From Aphelocoma coerulescens (Eukaryota; Chordata; Aves; Passeriformes; Corvidae): a DNA stretch of 64,000 nt. The stretch is taken from NCBI RefSeq assembly GCF_041296385.1, contig NC_091013.1:71393563-71457562 (forward strand), in the 5' to 3' direction. Under the pieces are notes generated by a model. The model did no database searches and was not told the origin of the DNA. It saw only the letters and a program-made list of their open reading frames with translations. Below, in pieces: positions 1 through 12,003 of the stretch. Positions within the stretch are counted from its first letter, which is position 1; every line of letters begins with the position of its first letter. The translations under genes and the position numbers were made by a program.

Positions 1-224
1 GCAAACACACCATATATCTGTGAAATATCCTTGCTGTAGCTCAGAGACTAGGATAGGAGGTGGAATCCCCAAAAGGAAAGTGCCTCATGAGTATATTTTG
101 AAGATTCTAAAAGAACATGGAACAACCTTTGTGTGTTCTTTCTCTGAATGTATCTTTCATCACAGTGATACTTCATCAGAAAGAAGTCAGGAAAATTATC
201 TTATTTTTCTTCTTTCTAACTCAG

Positions 225-362
225 ACAAATGAGAAGAAAGGTGATCAGCCCCCAGAAGCTAAAAAACCCAAGATAAAAGTGAAGAATGTGGAACTACCCA
301 TTGAAGCTAACTTGGTTTGGCAGTTAGGAAAAGATCTCCTCAATATGTATATTGAAACAGAG
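225..362 (+). CDS. HSPH1: HSPH1 exon: linker to lid domain (46 codons)
   Basis: The acceptor is a long T-rich tract ending in ctcag at 224 and the donor is gtgagt from 363. The exon reads [20 protein letters not shown] and then enters the conserved start of the helical lid. Both ends are in phase 0. The bases 1-224 to its left are intron; a 70-codon frame there (20-232) is chance. Confidence 0.95.
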
Positions 363-3300
363 GTGAGTTAGTGTGGTTTAGACTGCTTTTTGTGTGCAGT
401 TATTAACCGTTTACGTGCTTTTCAAGGCAACCTCTGTTCTTGTACTGTCACCCTGGAGTGTGGGCTCAATTAACAGTGAGCTAATATACTGTCTGTCTTC
501 TAACACGTGATTGACAAAGGCTTGTCAGAAAGATTGATGTGTCCTTTATAGCAATTAGTATCAGAGCACTGATCTGTGGAATGACATCACAGATTCATTT
601 AAGCTGTTGCAATCCAGAGAAGTCCAACCTGTTTCTTCAGATGAGTCTACTGTATAATAATGAGAATTTCGGCAGTTAGGTGAACCAAAGCCTCTGGGAG
701 GTTTGACAGGAGCTGTGCTTTGCAGAATGCTGTTTGAACCATCAGTATTTCTTAATTAAAATGTTTTCTGTGGTATACAGGGAAAGATGATTATGCAAGA
801 TAAACTGGAGAAAGAAAGAAATGATGCAAAGAATGCAGTGGAGGAATACGTATATGAGTTCAGGGATAAGTTGTCTGGACCATATGAAAAGTTTGTTTGT
901 GAAAAGGTAGGTTATGGTTTCAGGAACTTCTGTGAAAATACTGATACCAAATATGTGTTGTATACCTTGGTCAAGTGTTCTCAAACCCACCCTGGACATA
1001 GCTGCAAAATCAGAACTTTATTTGAAGGATGGCAGCCCCAAACCCAGAACTAGGTTTAGACTTTTCAGATACATATCCCCAAAAAGTAGTTCTGTCACAA
1101 ATGGAGTAAAGTTTTGTTTCCAGTTAAAGCTGGTGACTGGAAGGGCAAGCTGTGTTGCTTTATGCATAATCAAAACCATGAATTAGTAGAGCTGTACCGC
1201 AAGCATTGGCCTAATCGAGGACAAAAGGCTATAAATGCTACCTATGCTGTAGATGTGTGTTTCTCAGACCAGAAGCAAGCATGGTTTAAGTAACTTAATT
1301 AGGCAAAAGCTGCAGTAGAAATTAAATTTTTATATAGGAGGCTAAGGATTAATATGTGTATTTACCACTGTCCTGTTACTTCAAGACAAACCTAGTCGAT
1401 TGGTGTGTATTTTGGTATTTGATGTGTTGAATTATATTGACACACAGGATCTGCAGGGATTCTCTGCCCTTCTAGCAGAGACAGAAGGCTGGCTGTATGA
1501 AGAGGGTGAGGATGAAGCAAAGCAGGTGTATGTAGAAAAATTAGAGGATTTAAAGGTAGGTCTGTTAATATGCCCAAAAAGCAAAATTTCCAAACCACTG
1601 TGCTAAACAACATTAATGAATCACATAACCACATAGAAATTGCTTTTTCTAGAAATTAGGTACTCCAATTGAAATGCGCTATCAAGAAGCAGAGGAACGA
1701 CCAAGGCTGTTACAAGAATTGGGACACAGGCTCCAGTACTATGCTACAATAGCTGGGGAATTCAGGAATAAAGTAAGTGGCCTTTTTTTTAACCACAGTG
1801 TTTCAGTGAGCTCATTGGCTGGAGGGGCTTCAAATTCACTTTCAGATGAGCTGCAATCTACTGCTATGTAGGTCACAAATTTAACACCACAAATGTTTCC
1901 CAGAACTCAAAAAATCTCACACAGTGTGTGTATCTTCAGTTGCTTGATAATTTTGGATGTTTTCAGGCTAAAGAGGACATTCTTTTAAAGAGTTTAGGCT
2001 GGTGGTCTGATTCTTGACCTTTTTAGAACTGATCTGACTGTTTTTTAGAAATGTGCTCCTCTTCCAGTTCTTTCAGGGACAAGAGTTTTTGTATGGTGAG
2101 AAGCATTAGTGTAAAACCTACTTGTAGATAAAGTAAAACCACAATTTTATTATATGTGTGTGTTTGGGGCTTGGTTTTTTTTGTTTTTTTTTTTTTTGTT
2201 TTTTTTTTTTTTTGTGGTTTGGTGGTTTTGTTTGGTTTTTTTAATTGGTATTTGTAGATTACTTTTTTGATAAGCATTCCTGTCTGAAAATTTGTTCCTT
2301 GGGTTTCAACTTAAAGAATTTTAATGGGACAGCTCACAACACTCAAACTAATCCAGTCTGAGACTTGAGTCAGAAACAATTATGTCCTCACAGCTATAGA
2401 TTACAAAACTATTAAGTGAAGTCATTAGTAGTGTTATACTTAAAATGACTAGCATCATTGAAAATAGTATATTTAAAACTTGGTTGTATTTAAGTATTCT
2501 AAATATGGATTCATCAGTTGTGTTGCTGGGCAGGTTCTTCTCCTGATATCAGTTAGTTGTGTAACTGTAGCATTGTTGGGAATGCTAAAGTTGAAAACTC
2601 TGATCCTTTCTCTGTACATCAGAATCTCACTGTTCAATCTACACTGGGCCCAGGAAGCCCCTCCAGAATGGGAGGGAATATTTTTTATCAGCCTTGTTAA
2701 GAATATTAAATTTTAATGCATGACCTTTTTGTGAAGCTTCTATGCCTTCTGTGAACCAGATTTCTTGTTTATTTTAACAAAGGAAGCTTTATATTGGCAT
2801 CTGTATTTCCTGTTGTCTCTTGCTGTAATGGATCTCCCTTGTGGCTAACTTCTATTTAGTTTGACCATTGGAAAAGATTTACAAGTTATAAATAATTGAG
2901 ATAGTCTTGCTGGCATGACTTGATGACATTATTAACACTTGACATTAACTAATACAAAATGCTTGTGTTTGGACAGGATGAGAAATACATCCATATTGAT
3001 GAGATGGAAATGATGAAAGTAGAGAAGTGTGTTAGTGAAGTGGTAGAGTGGATGAATAATGCTGTGAGTGCACAGGCTAAGAAGAGCTTAGATCAGGATC
3101 CAGCTGTGCATTCAAGTGAAATTAAGGCAAAGCTACAGGTAAGTATCATAAGAAACTCCCTTTGAAGTGGGTGCTAAGAGTAGACTGGTAGCCATGCCCT
3201 TTGTCTCCCCCAGTTTCATCTTGCTGCTCTAGTCTTCTTGAAAGGTAGATAGTATGGAGAAGGAGATTCAGTAGAAAGCAGAGGAGCTCTAGTATACAGT

Positions 3301-3816
3301 TCTGTGGAGCTCATTATTTTTTCTGTAGTCACCTTAAAAACTCAGGCTGTTTTTCAGTGTTTTACTGAGAGACAAAATAGTATTGAAAAAAACAGTGTGA
3401 AATCCAAAATACTTAGTTGAACTTTGCCCCCAGAACATCAGAAAGTATACCAATTAATTTATTTCGGGGTACAGTAAGTACTTGCCAGTTTGGAGTCAGG
3501 GGAACAAATGCAGAAGCCAATTTCAAGCAGTCTTTTGGACACGGGACTTTTTGCACTAGGGAAGCTGGTGACTCCTTAATGTATATTTTGCCCACATCTT
3601 TTCCATTTCTTTTAGGAGTTAAACAATGTCTGTGAGCCTGTTGTGACACAACCAAAACCAAAAGTTGACTCTCCTAAGGAGGAAAACCCATTAAGTGAAC
3701 AGAGTGATTATAAAACTGAAGACATGGGAGAAGATGACAAGAATTCTGAAATGCCTCAACAAAATGGCGAATGTCATCCAAGTGATCAAAACACCATTAA
3801 CATGGACCTGGACTAA
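225..3816 (+). CDS. HSPH1: HSPH1 (HSP105/HSP110), C-terminal part, six exons
   Basis: This is the 3' half of the gene for the large HSP70-like co-chaperone HSP110, which acts in the cytosol and nucleus as nucleotide-exchange factor for HSP70 and holds unfolded clients in solution. Six exons (225-362, 781-906, 1448-1555, 1653-1772, 2977-3138, 3616-3816) join in phase 0 throughout and give 284 residues plus stop. Against human HSPH1 from memory they match roughly residues 571-858: the end of the acidic linker, the helical lid of the substrate-binding domain, and the acidic tail ending NMDLD. Near-identical blocks include [20 protein letters not shown] and [20 protein letters not shown]. The tail block PVVTQPKPK and the ending MDLD separate it from HSPA4 and HSPA4L. 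The ATPase domain and promoter are off the left edge, so HSF1-type regulation cannot be seen here. Confidence 0.96.
781..906 (+). CDS. HSPH1: HSPH1 exon: lid helices (42 codons)
   Basis: The acceptor ends in atacag at 780 and the donor is gtaggt from 907. The exon encodes the most conserved stretch of the lid, from [12 protein letters not shown] to KFVCEK, in phase 0. The downstream intron reads open for a short way (to 1053), which is not coding. Confidence 0.95.
1448..1555 (+). CDS. HSPH1: HSPH1 exon: lid (36 codons)
   Basis: The acceptor ends in acacag at 1447 and the donor is gtaggt from 1556. It contains the family motif [11 protein letters not shown] (human [11 protein letters not shown]) and ends in KLEDLK, which joins in phase to KLGTPIEMR of the next exon. 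Confidence 0.95.
1653..1772 (+). CDS. HSPH1: HSPH1 exon: lid (40 codons)
   Basis: The acceptor is gctttttctag (ends 1652) and the donor is gtaagt from 1773. It reads [20 protein letters not shown] and continues to GEFRNK, matching the human RFQEAEERPKMFEELG region with ordinary substitutions. Confidence 0.95.
1773..2976 (+). other. HSPH1: HSPH1 intron with T/G-rich low-complexity tract
   Basis: This is the longest intron in view, 1.2 kb. At about 2158-2245 it holds a tract of T runs broken by single G or GG, which creates a spurious lysine-rich frame on the minus strand (2023-2277). I saw no other feature. The other introns (363-780, 907-1447, 1556-1652, 3139-3615) also look plain. Confidence 0.8.
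2977..3138 (+). CDS. HSPH1: HSPH1 exon: lid end (54 codons)
   Basis: The acceptor ends in ggacag at 2976 and the donor is gtaagt from 3139. It encodes [20 protein letters not shown], then [19 protein letters not shown], the conserved end of the helical domain. It follows a 1.2-kb intron that carries a T-rich low-complexity tract. Confidence 0.95.
3616..3816 (+). CDS. HSPH1: HSPH1 terminal coding exon: acidic tail and stop
   Basis: The acceptor is a strong pyrimidine tract, ccatttcttttag, ending at 3615. The 66 codons start [20 protein letters not shown] and end [18 protein letters not shown] before TAA at 3814-3816. The middle of the tail (about residues 20-50 of the exon) is acidic and low in complexity and differs freely from the human tail, while both flanks are conserved. 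This exon settles the paralogue as HSPH1. Confidence 0.96.
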   Translation, partial: ELNNVCEPVVTQPKPKVDSPKEENPLSEQSDYKTEDMGEDDKNSEMPQQNGECHPSDQNTINMDLD

Positions 3817-4480
3817 GCCACTGCAACTTGCAGCAAATTATTTCATCCCATGACAGAAGATGTTTTGGCTGTCATATGTGATAGGGGTGGGAACGCATTG
3901 TTTTGGAAGCTATTTATATTTTTTTTCTTAAGACTTGTCTGGGATATGTTATGTTGTGGGAGGAAGAATAGTAATAGTGTTGGTCATGACTATCCTAAAA
4001 GGAAAATTGCCTTGGTAACTTTCAGATTCCTGTGGAATTGTGAGTTCATACTAAGCTTCTGTGCAGTATTTAACCATTTGCATCACTAAAGATGAAAAGA
4101 AGCCCTTGCTTTGAAATGTACTGCTCCTTCAAAAGGTTGTAATCGAAACACTCGTAGGCATTTGTAGATGCCAAGGTAGTTTTCTTTTGTCTGGACATCT
4201 AATTGGGTATGTCAGAAAAAGCCAGTGTCTGTCCCCTTCATAAGGACTTTCCAGAAGAAATCCTCTGTCCTAAGGTTTTTGATTGTTGCAGTCCAAAGTA
4301 CTTATCAGGTAATGAGATGGTGAAATGTGTTAGTAGCATGCAGAAACGCTTACGTTTCATCTCTTGCTAAACAATACATTTTTCATGTGGGGTACATAAA
4401 ATGAAGGAAATGCTAATTCTGTTAGTGTTATTGTGAAGCTTTTTAATGAGCTTTGAAATAAAGTTCATTTTACCGGTGTC
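3817..4480 (+). terminator. HSPH1: HSPH1 3' UTR with poly(A) signal
   Basis: About 650 bases follow the stop codon without a coding frame in register. A canonical AATAAA lies at 4457-4462, so cleavage is expected near 4475-4485; GT-rich sequence follows (gtgtctgctgacc). Longer 3' UTR forms cannot be excluded. Confidence 0.75.
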
Positions 4481-7400
4481 TGCTGACCTCTTGAGTTTAA
4501 CTGTTTTCAGTACTTCTGCTCTCCTCACAGTTTGGCAGGCCATTGCTTTGTGTTCCTGCACAGGAGAGTCACAAACATGCTTAAAACTCTCATACTTTGC
4601 ACAGAAACAGTTGTGCAGTGAGATGGATGTAACTCAGCCCCTTAGTGAGTTATGCCTCTTTCTTTTCTTTGGCCCAAGGGTTGTACACACCTGAAAGAAC
4701 CTGGAAACTTCACAAATGTTAGGGCATAGGACAGTGATTGTAACACAGAACCCTATAGCTTAGAAATGATAATCCACAGTTCAGAGTAAGATGTTAAAAC
4801 CTGGTTGAATACTTGGGCCAGGCTCTGCTTTTTGTTATAGACTAAACTAAAATAATGAGGTTTTTCAGCCCATTTGAGTGGCTCTGGTTAGACCTTGGTA
4901 AAGATTTTAAAAACTAAGATTTCCTCTCAAGTAAATCTCTGTAGTCTATTGGAAAAGATTTTTTTATGTACTTGGTGCAGGGGAGGAGGCTCTGTGTTAA
5001 ACATCAAATTACACTAGGAAATATTAGGCACCTGAAATGCTGTGGGAAGAATTTTTCTTGGAAGCATATTCTCAGGGGTGTTAACTCTGCTGATGCATGG
5101 AAGCACAGATGCCATGTATAAGCATGTGGCAGTAGATGCTTAAAGATCAGCGTCACTAAATGCAAAAGTGTTTTGGTTTTTTTTTTTTTTTTTAGTAAGG
5201 TTTTTTGTGGCTACACAGCAGTATTTTGTCTGGAACAACAAAACCTAAAGGAGAAAAGAGAAATTTGTGCCTCTGGAGGTACTGAAGAGGGAGTACAGAT
5301 GAGAGGACTGGTGCTTCCTAGGGCTAGCTAATCCTGTCCAAGGCAAGTCTTTTTCTTCTAGTTGGTGTTTTTATCATCACCCTTCTGTGGGTCTTCTCAC
5401 AGCCAGGGGCAGGAGCTCCACTACAGTTGTGTGCAGCTTCCCACAGTAGTGCCCAATTTTCTGCATTGACTATATTGACTGTATATAACCCATTTGATAA
5501 CTGGGTTATCAAAATGCAGATCACTGTTACTGGCTGCTTTGAGCTGCCTGTTCTTCACTTCTGCTGATCCATTAGACAGTGGTGTACAGTTAATCAAAAT
5601 ATTCCTGCTGTTGCTATTCCCTTCCCTTTTCCTAGAGCTAAGGAACAGGAAGTCATTCCAAACTTCAAAACTATGTTTGGGGTGTCGACGAGTACTTCTG
5701 TGTTGGTACCACTTGAGTGGTTTCATCAAGGGTTAAGTTTTATTAACAGACTACTGCTTGCTTATATTATTGCTGAAATGGAAATGATGGTTCTAGCACC
5801 ATAAAAGGTATGGACTTCTATTGCAAAATCAGTAAGATGGCATAGCAGAAAGCTTATCTTAATCAGAGGAAAGTTTTGTAGAGATATTTGAAGTAGAATT
5901 CTGTCAGAAGAACTAGTCCTGAATCTACAGAAAAAAGCTTTTCTGGTCCTGATGGGTTCCCACATGTTCAGATACCTCTCTAGAAGGTGCTGCTCTAATT
6001 TTCCTCTAATGAACCTTCATAAAAAGTCTGCAGTGAGAACAGACGAATCTGGGGTGGATTTTTTTTTTCAGATTTCTGCAATGTTAACTATTTCATACCA
6101 GCTAATGGTGGGGCAAGTGATGAATCCCTTATGATCAAGTGGCTTATTTAAATCTTTGCAGTGCTTGGGCTTTACCTTGAGGGAAGGGAGAAGGAAAACA
6201 AGAACAGATGAGTGATACTTTACCTTCTCTCCCTTTCCCCCCGTTTAATGACTTTGCTTTCTAATATACCTTTTACCAGACACATGTGGAAATCCTGTGT
6301 ACCAGTTTCACTTTGATCTCAGCATTAGTCACAGGGAGGTGAGGTGGCTCAGGATGGCCATTCCCTTCATGCTGCAACATATCAGAAGAACATGCAGCAC
6401 CACAAGGCAGAGGTTACTGGGCAGTTTAATCTCACTGGCACAAGGGTGTAATGGCCTTAATATTTTACTGACACTGCACAAATAATAGAAAAATTTAAAA
6501 TACTGCACATAGGTTTGATTCTTCTTTTGGAAGGAGAGAAAAAGATAACTTGATTCCTCTAAGGAAAGCTTTTGCAATTCTTTTCATAAAGGATTTTTGA
6601 TGCTGTGTGTTGTTACATTCACATATAATGTGTTTATCAGAGTTCCCAATTTTATCCAACTCTTTACAATTGTTTTGCTATAGTGGCATTCCTAAGAGGG
6701 AGAATTTACATCAGTATTCAGTGTAGTTTTATTTTTGAGGCATGGCTCTTCTCAAGCTGTGTTCTGAGATTCTTGGGACTCCTTTGACATATCCTAGAAA
6801 AGTGTTTTATAAATACAAATATTTATTTCTTATTCAGAAAATGTGTGAAGAATACAAGAAACTCAAATGCCCCACTAAAAATGTTTAAGGTGATGTGAGT
6901 GGAAAACACTCAAAAAGGACTTAATCTGATTGCCTTATTGGGTCATTATTAACCTTAGTTACATATATAAGCATTCCTTAACTGCCTTTGTCTTCCCAAC
7001 ATAATAGTCTTGTGAGTTAACTCTGTCTTTATTTTAAAGTTTATACACTCACAACACACATCAGATTGCCTAAAATTCAATCTTGGTCCAATTCTGAGTC
7101 TTAGATGACTAAAATTTATGTAAAATACACAATACTTTTCATAAGTGGTGTGTTTTCCTTTGCCACTGTTTTTTTCCAAAAGCTTTAGTGGAATGAAGAA
7201 CTGTGAGATCATGCACAGAGAAACTTTTTTTAAAAATGAAATTTTTAAAAAAATATTTTAAGCCAAGAAAAGCTTAGAACCACAAAAAGATAAGGACAAA
7301 ATAAATAATGAAAAAGGGTAAAATCCTAAAATTTATCTATTGTATAACCTGTTCCACACAGGTTTGATGTAGCATGTTTTGATAGACTAACACTACATAG

Positions 7401-10400
7401 ACTGGCTACTAATGAAGTCCAAATGCTGCATTTTAATGCTTGGTCAGGTACCTTGCCCTTCAGTGAAATATTCCTTTTATTGTTTACTGCTCCCATTTTG
7501 TAATAGGTTTTACAAAAAAAAAGGGGGTGTGTGTTGCAAATGATGGAGCCCAAAAAAGATAATTTCTCTGGAATACCAAACATACTTGCATCATTCATAA
7601 TGTTCTCATTTATCATGTTGGCTCTTTATTCCTGTGAATTAGGAGTGCTGGTTAACTCTGCAGATGAAGTCACTGGACTGGCAGGTGAGTTGCTAAGTTT
7701 GAGTGGAGTTTTTAACTTTGCTGTTACAGTGGAGCATCTGATTGTCAGGGTGTCTGCTGCTCTGGTACAGATAATGTTTGTGTTCTGTGCATATATTTAT
7801 GCTTTGTGTCTCCCTGTGATTAAGCCACAGCACAGCTCTTTGAAAGATAGTCCAAAAAGAGATAACGTGTTTGTTTATTCCATGAGCCTTGATCAGTTCC
7901 CCCAAACTGGTATTGATTTCAGAAAATGTTAATTCGGAGAGCTTTCAGCTGACTTTCAAAAGTGGTGAAGGAGACAAAACTGAATAGAACAAAACAGACC
8001 TTTAGCATAAAATTTCCATGTTTTGTTACCGTTTAAAAGGCATAGCAGGCATAATAAAACCTCTTAACATCTGCAATTTTAGATTTTGGGATGTCTTACA
8101 AAGTAGCCTATAATTCTTCTGGCTGAAGAAAGTAAAATTTTTTGACCATGTTTTTCCTCCTCAGAATGTAAAAAAATAGAAAAAGCCCAAAGGCACCCCC
8201 TGGGGAATGGAGAAACCTCATCCTGTCACCTGTAGCCCCTAGTGATTTAAAATACAGGTGAAAACAAGCAGAAGAGGCAAAAGGAAAGTATAGGTCTAAA
8301 CACAAAGTGTGGCCCATAAATCTAAGCTGTATGGGCTCACCCACCCATGGCTCCAGCAGGAGGGTGGGTAGGAAAGGCCATCCTGGCTGCCTGCAGGTAT
8401 TCCTTCCCTGTGCACCTGCTGTGTGCCACTTGCTTAGCCCTTAGCATTACTTACCCCTGTGTTCTCCAGGCAGACTCCAGAGATGAGCTGTGCCATCCAC
8501 AGGCAGGGACAGCAGGACTCTGTCTTTGCACATCACCTCTGATCTATCAAAGCAGAGGCAGAACAGCACAGAGATCCACAAGTTCCTGAGGAGAGATCCA
8601 GAGATGCAGGCACCCTGTGACAGCATCACTGCCTTGCACTGCCTGCTGTTAGGTCAGAGCTGAGGTTCCCGCACTGCCAGGGGGGATGGTGGTTAAGTAA
8701 CCCAATCACATTGCTATTGAAAAGCAGCTGGCTATAGGCCTGTGTGCTTTTGGATATTTCCAGCCCAAACTGAGCTATGAAAGACCATACTTACACAATA
8801 ACTGTTTGTGTGTGCTTACCTGTGATACCTATCTGCAGCAAAATAGGGAACACATCAGTACCATCCCATAAAATTCCTAATCATACACAGAGGTCAATAG
8901 AGAGGATGTTGCTAAATGGCATCACAGAGGCCACACTTTGTGCAGGGCCAAACACAAAGCCTGACAAGTGAAAACTGAGTAAAGGCCTCAGTAATGCTGT
9001 TTTAATGCAACAAAATGTTAAAATAGTTTTCATGCAGAGCATGAAACAGCCCCACGTGGGTAAATAGCTCCCACTAAACCTGCAAGGATGTGAGTGTCTC
9101 AGGATGCTATGCCAAAATCCTTGCTGAGATTATGCTCAGTCCTCACCTCCCATGAATTCAAAGTAGGTTAGTCAGTGTTTAGCCAATGGGCCATTAAATT
9201 GCTTTACTTGAAATGCTACACAGGGGCAAACTTTGCCATGCTGTAAACAAGTCACTGCAATACCAGGGACAGATTTGTGAGAATGAACAAGAGGAGAAAA
9301 GAGATTAATGTGGGAGACAAGAAGGGATTTTGATTTGTTTGGTTTATTGTTATACAGTGCAGGACACTGCTCATTTAAATCCTTATTTTTTTTTACCGTG
9401 TTTGCTCCAATATGTACACATACATACAACCCCTCAAAGAGTTTATCTAGGTTGGAGCAAGTTGCACCACCTACACTCTGGTGGCTCCTTCTCTGAATTC
9501 CCAAGGATGTGATACGTGGTGCTGTCAGCATGCACACATCCATTGCCATCAGTCCCATGGGGAAGCTGATCTTGGACTGAGATGGACATCCAGGCTGGTG
9601 GTGTGATTAACCAGCAATTCACAGTCTGTGATAGCACGGCACAAGCTTTTTAATGGACATGCACTGCATCATGTGGAAGCCTGTATCAAACCCAGAATGG
9701 CTGGATGCATGTCAGCAGCAATTTTTCAGAGAGAAAATGTTTTTCTTCCTTCCTTTCATGTGTGCTTTGTCTGGAGTTGCACACACGGTGCCAAGCTTGG
9801 CTCTATGTGATGTACACACACTGAGAGGTGTGAAGCCAAGTAGGCTCCAGGAATGGAAGAAACCTGCAGGATAACAAATGGTGATGGCAAAACCATTTCT
9901 CCATAACAGCAGAATGTGAGTCTGTTGGGAGGGGAACACAGAGGGGCTGAAATTAGTTAGAAGTAGTGATGCCAAACCTTCCACCACTGCTTAGAAGGTG
10001 TTCATTTACTAGAGCTCCCTAGCACAGTGCCTTTATCAGTCTTACCATTCACCTCAAGTATTCTCTGGGTATTTGTCTTCTAAGCAAATTATTAGTTTCA
10101 TTCAAACTTTAATATAAAAAAAAGGAAGGGATTGATAAAATATCCATATTTAATGAAAAAAACCTCAATCTTAAAATAGCTAAAAGATGTTAGAGCAAGT
10201 CCTCTTATCAGGGAAAAATCAGAGCTCTCTTGGATCACTGTGTTGTGGCAGGACCAGAGGTCCTGCAGATTTTACCCCACAGGAGAGGTGTGTTGCACTG
10301 TCACCAAATGAAGAGATTTGCTTTAAGATGCCACAAAATCAGTAATCTGCATCTACATGTTCATGGAATAAAAGCAGAGGGAGAGGGAATAATAGTTGTC

Positions 10401-11535
10401 ACTGCAAACTGAGAAACAATTCACAGTTTTCAAGAAACACATAAGCATGGTCTTTTTTTACAAAAAACACCACATACAGCACAGAGCTGTAGCACATGTT
10501 GGGACATCCCACTATTAACTCCTGCCTTGAGGCCCACTGGAAATGAGGTTCAGTGCTACAGACCCCAACCAAGCCATGCAAGCCTATAGAAATATTGCTT
10601 GGGTACCCCTTGTGACTGCATCTTGGAAAGCCATAGGAAGAGAAAAACCTGTATGTCCACTGCAAGCCTACTTAAATGTTAAAAGACTTAAGAATTACTT
10701 GCCTTGCAGACTTCAGAATTACTTTTCTTTAACAAATGATGTTAAGTGAACAAAACACATCATGTTGACTCAGCAAGATGTCCCCCTTGCTGTGTTGAAG
10801 GTAAAGTAATAAATCTTTTTCTGAAGCAGTGGTAATGCATTGATAAGCATTTCTTAGAGCTCCCTTCACAGGTGCACAAGGCCACTGCTGGCATCAGGTA
10901 TCACCACTGACAGCTTTCAATAGGGCTGGTCAAAGAAAGCTGGAAAGATTTTACATCAGAAAACCTGAGTCCACTGAAATGAAAAACAGTCTGCTGAATG
11001 ATGGATTTTACTAAGATTTCACTTCAGGGCAAAACCTTCGTAAAGTCCAGCAGGCCTCTAACAGAGGCTGTTTAGGCATTTTCAGAACAAAGCCAGTTCT
11101 GTTTTTCCTTTAAAATACACTTCAAATGAGGCTTGTAAGAGAAGTAGTGGCAGAAACAACCCCGTAAAACCCAACCATTCAATCTATCTTAAATACTTTC
11201 CTGATGTTAGTTTTGCAAAGATTGTTAGGAGCTGGGTGATATTTATTGTTTTCCCAAGCAGCACTTGCCTTTTCCACCAGCACAGTCAGTGGGAAGAGGA
11301 GTGTGAAGTTTGTGGCAGCTGCAGCTGGAAGTCAAGATACAAACCATAGTGTCACATCTGTAAGCAAGTGAAGCAAGGAGAATGAGAGGACAGTGGCTAT
11401 CACACAGGATATTGCCTTTGTAGCTGTGGCTGGATGGAAGTAGAGAAGAAACACAAAAGAAACAGTGTTTGTCCTCCTGTTCTGTTCTTTGCCAGGTTCT
11501 TTGGCTTGGTCAGACCATACACATAAACCTGACCC
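4481..11535. other. Intergenic stretch 3' of HSPH1
   Basis: About 7 kb without a recognisable gene. It has a T run at about 5171-5194 and AT-rich stretches around 7200-7320. A plus-strand frame at 7531-7932 is the only one here that caught attention, and it is reported as a finding rather than a gene. No RNA gene or clear repeat was recognised. Confidence 0.6.
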
Positions 11536-12003
11536 TGCCCCATAAGCCTTGTGCTCCAGACCCTTCCCCTTCTCTGGACAGCCCCTCAATGTCCTTCTTG
11601 TAGTGAGGGGCTCAAAACTGAGCACAAGAATCAAGGTATGGACCCACCTGTACCAAGTGTAGGGGAACCATCACTGCCCTGGTCCTGCTGGCCACACTAC
11701 TCCTGATGCAGGCCAGGATGCCATTGGCCTTCTTGGCCACCTGGGCACACTCTGGATCATGTTCAGCTGCTGTTGACCTGCACCCTTTTCCACCAGGCAG
11801 CTTCCCAGCCACTCTGCCCCCAGTCTGCAGCACTGCCTGGGGTTGTGATCCAAGCGCAGGACCACACTCTTGGTCTCACTGAACCTCACGCAATTGGCCT
11901 CAGCCCTTTGATCCAGCCAGTCCCGATCTCTCTGCAGAGCCTTCCTGCCCTCCAGCTGATCTACACTCCTGCCCAGCTTGGTGCTGTCTGAAAACTTACT
12001 TCC
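11536..12003 (-). mobile_element. CR1 LINE fragment
   Basis: The plus strand reads as the reverse complement of a CR1 3' region: cttgtagtgagggg, then gccttcttggccacctgggc, then tctctgcagagccttcctgcc, then ttggtgctgtctg. The order and spacing match the antisense of the avian CR1 consensus as I know it. It is truncated at both ends. Overlapping frames (for example 11671-12006 minus) derive from it. Confidence 0.8.

Noticed and set aside
2023..2277. Lysine-rich 84-codon minus-strand frame
   Set aside because: It is the reverse reading of the T/G low-complexity tract in an HSPH1 intron.
225..3816. HSPA4L or HSPA4 as the identity of the Hsp110-family gene
   Set aside because: The lid sequence would allow a first guess of HSPA4L, but the tail ([10 protein letters not shown] ... 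NGEC ... NMDLD) matches HSPH1; HSPA4 ends MDID and HSPA4L ends differently.
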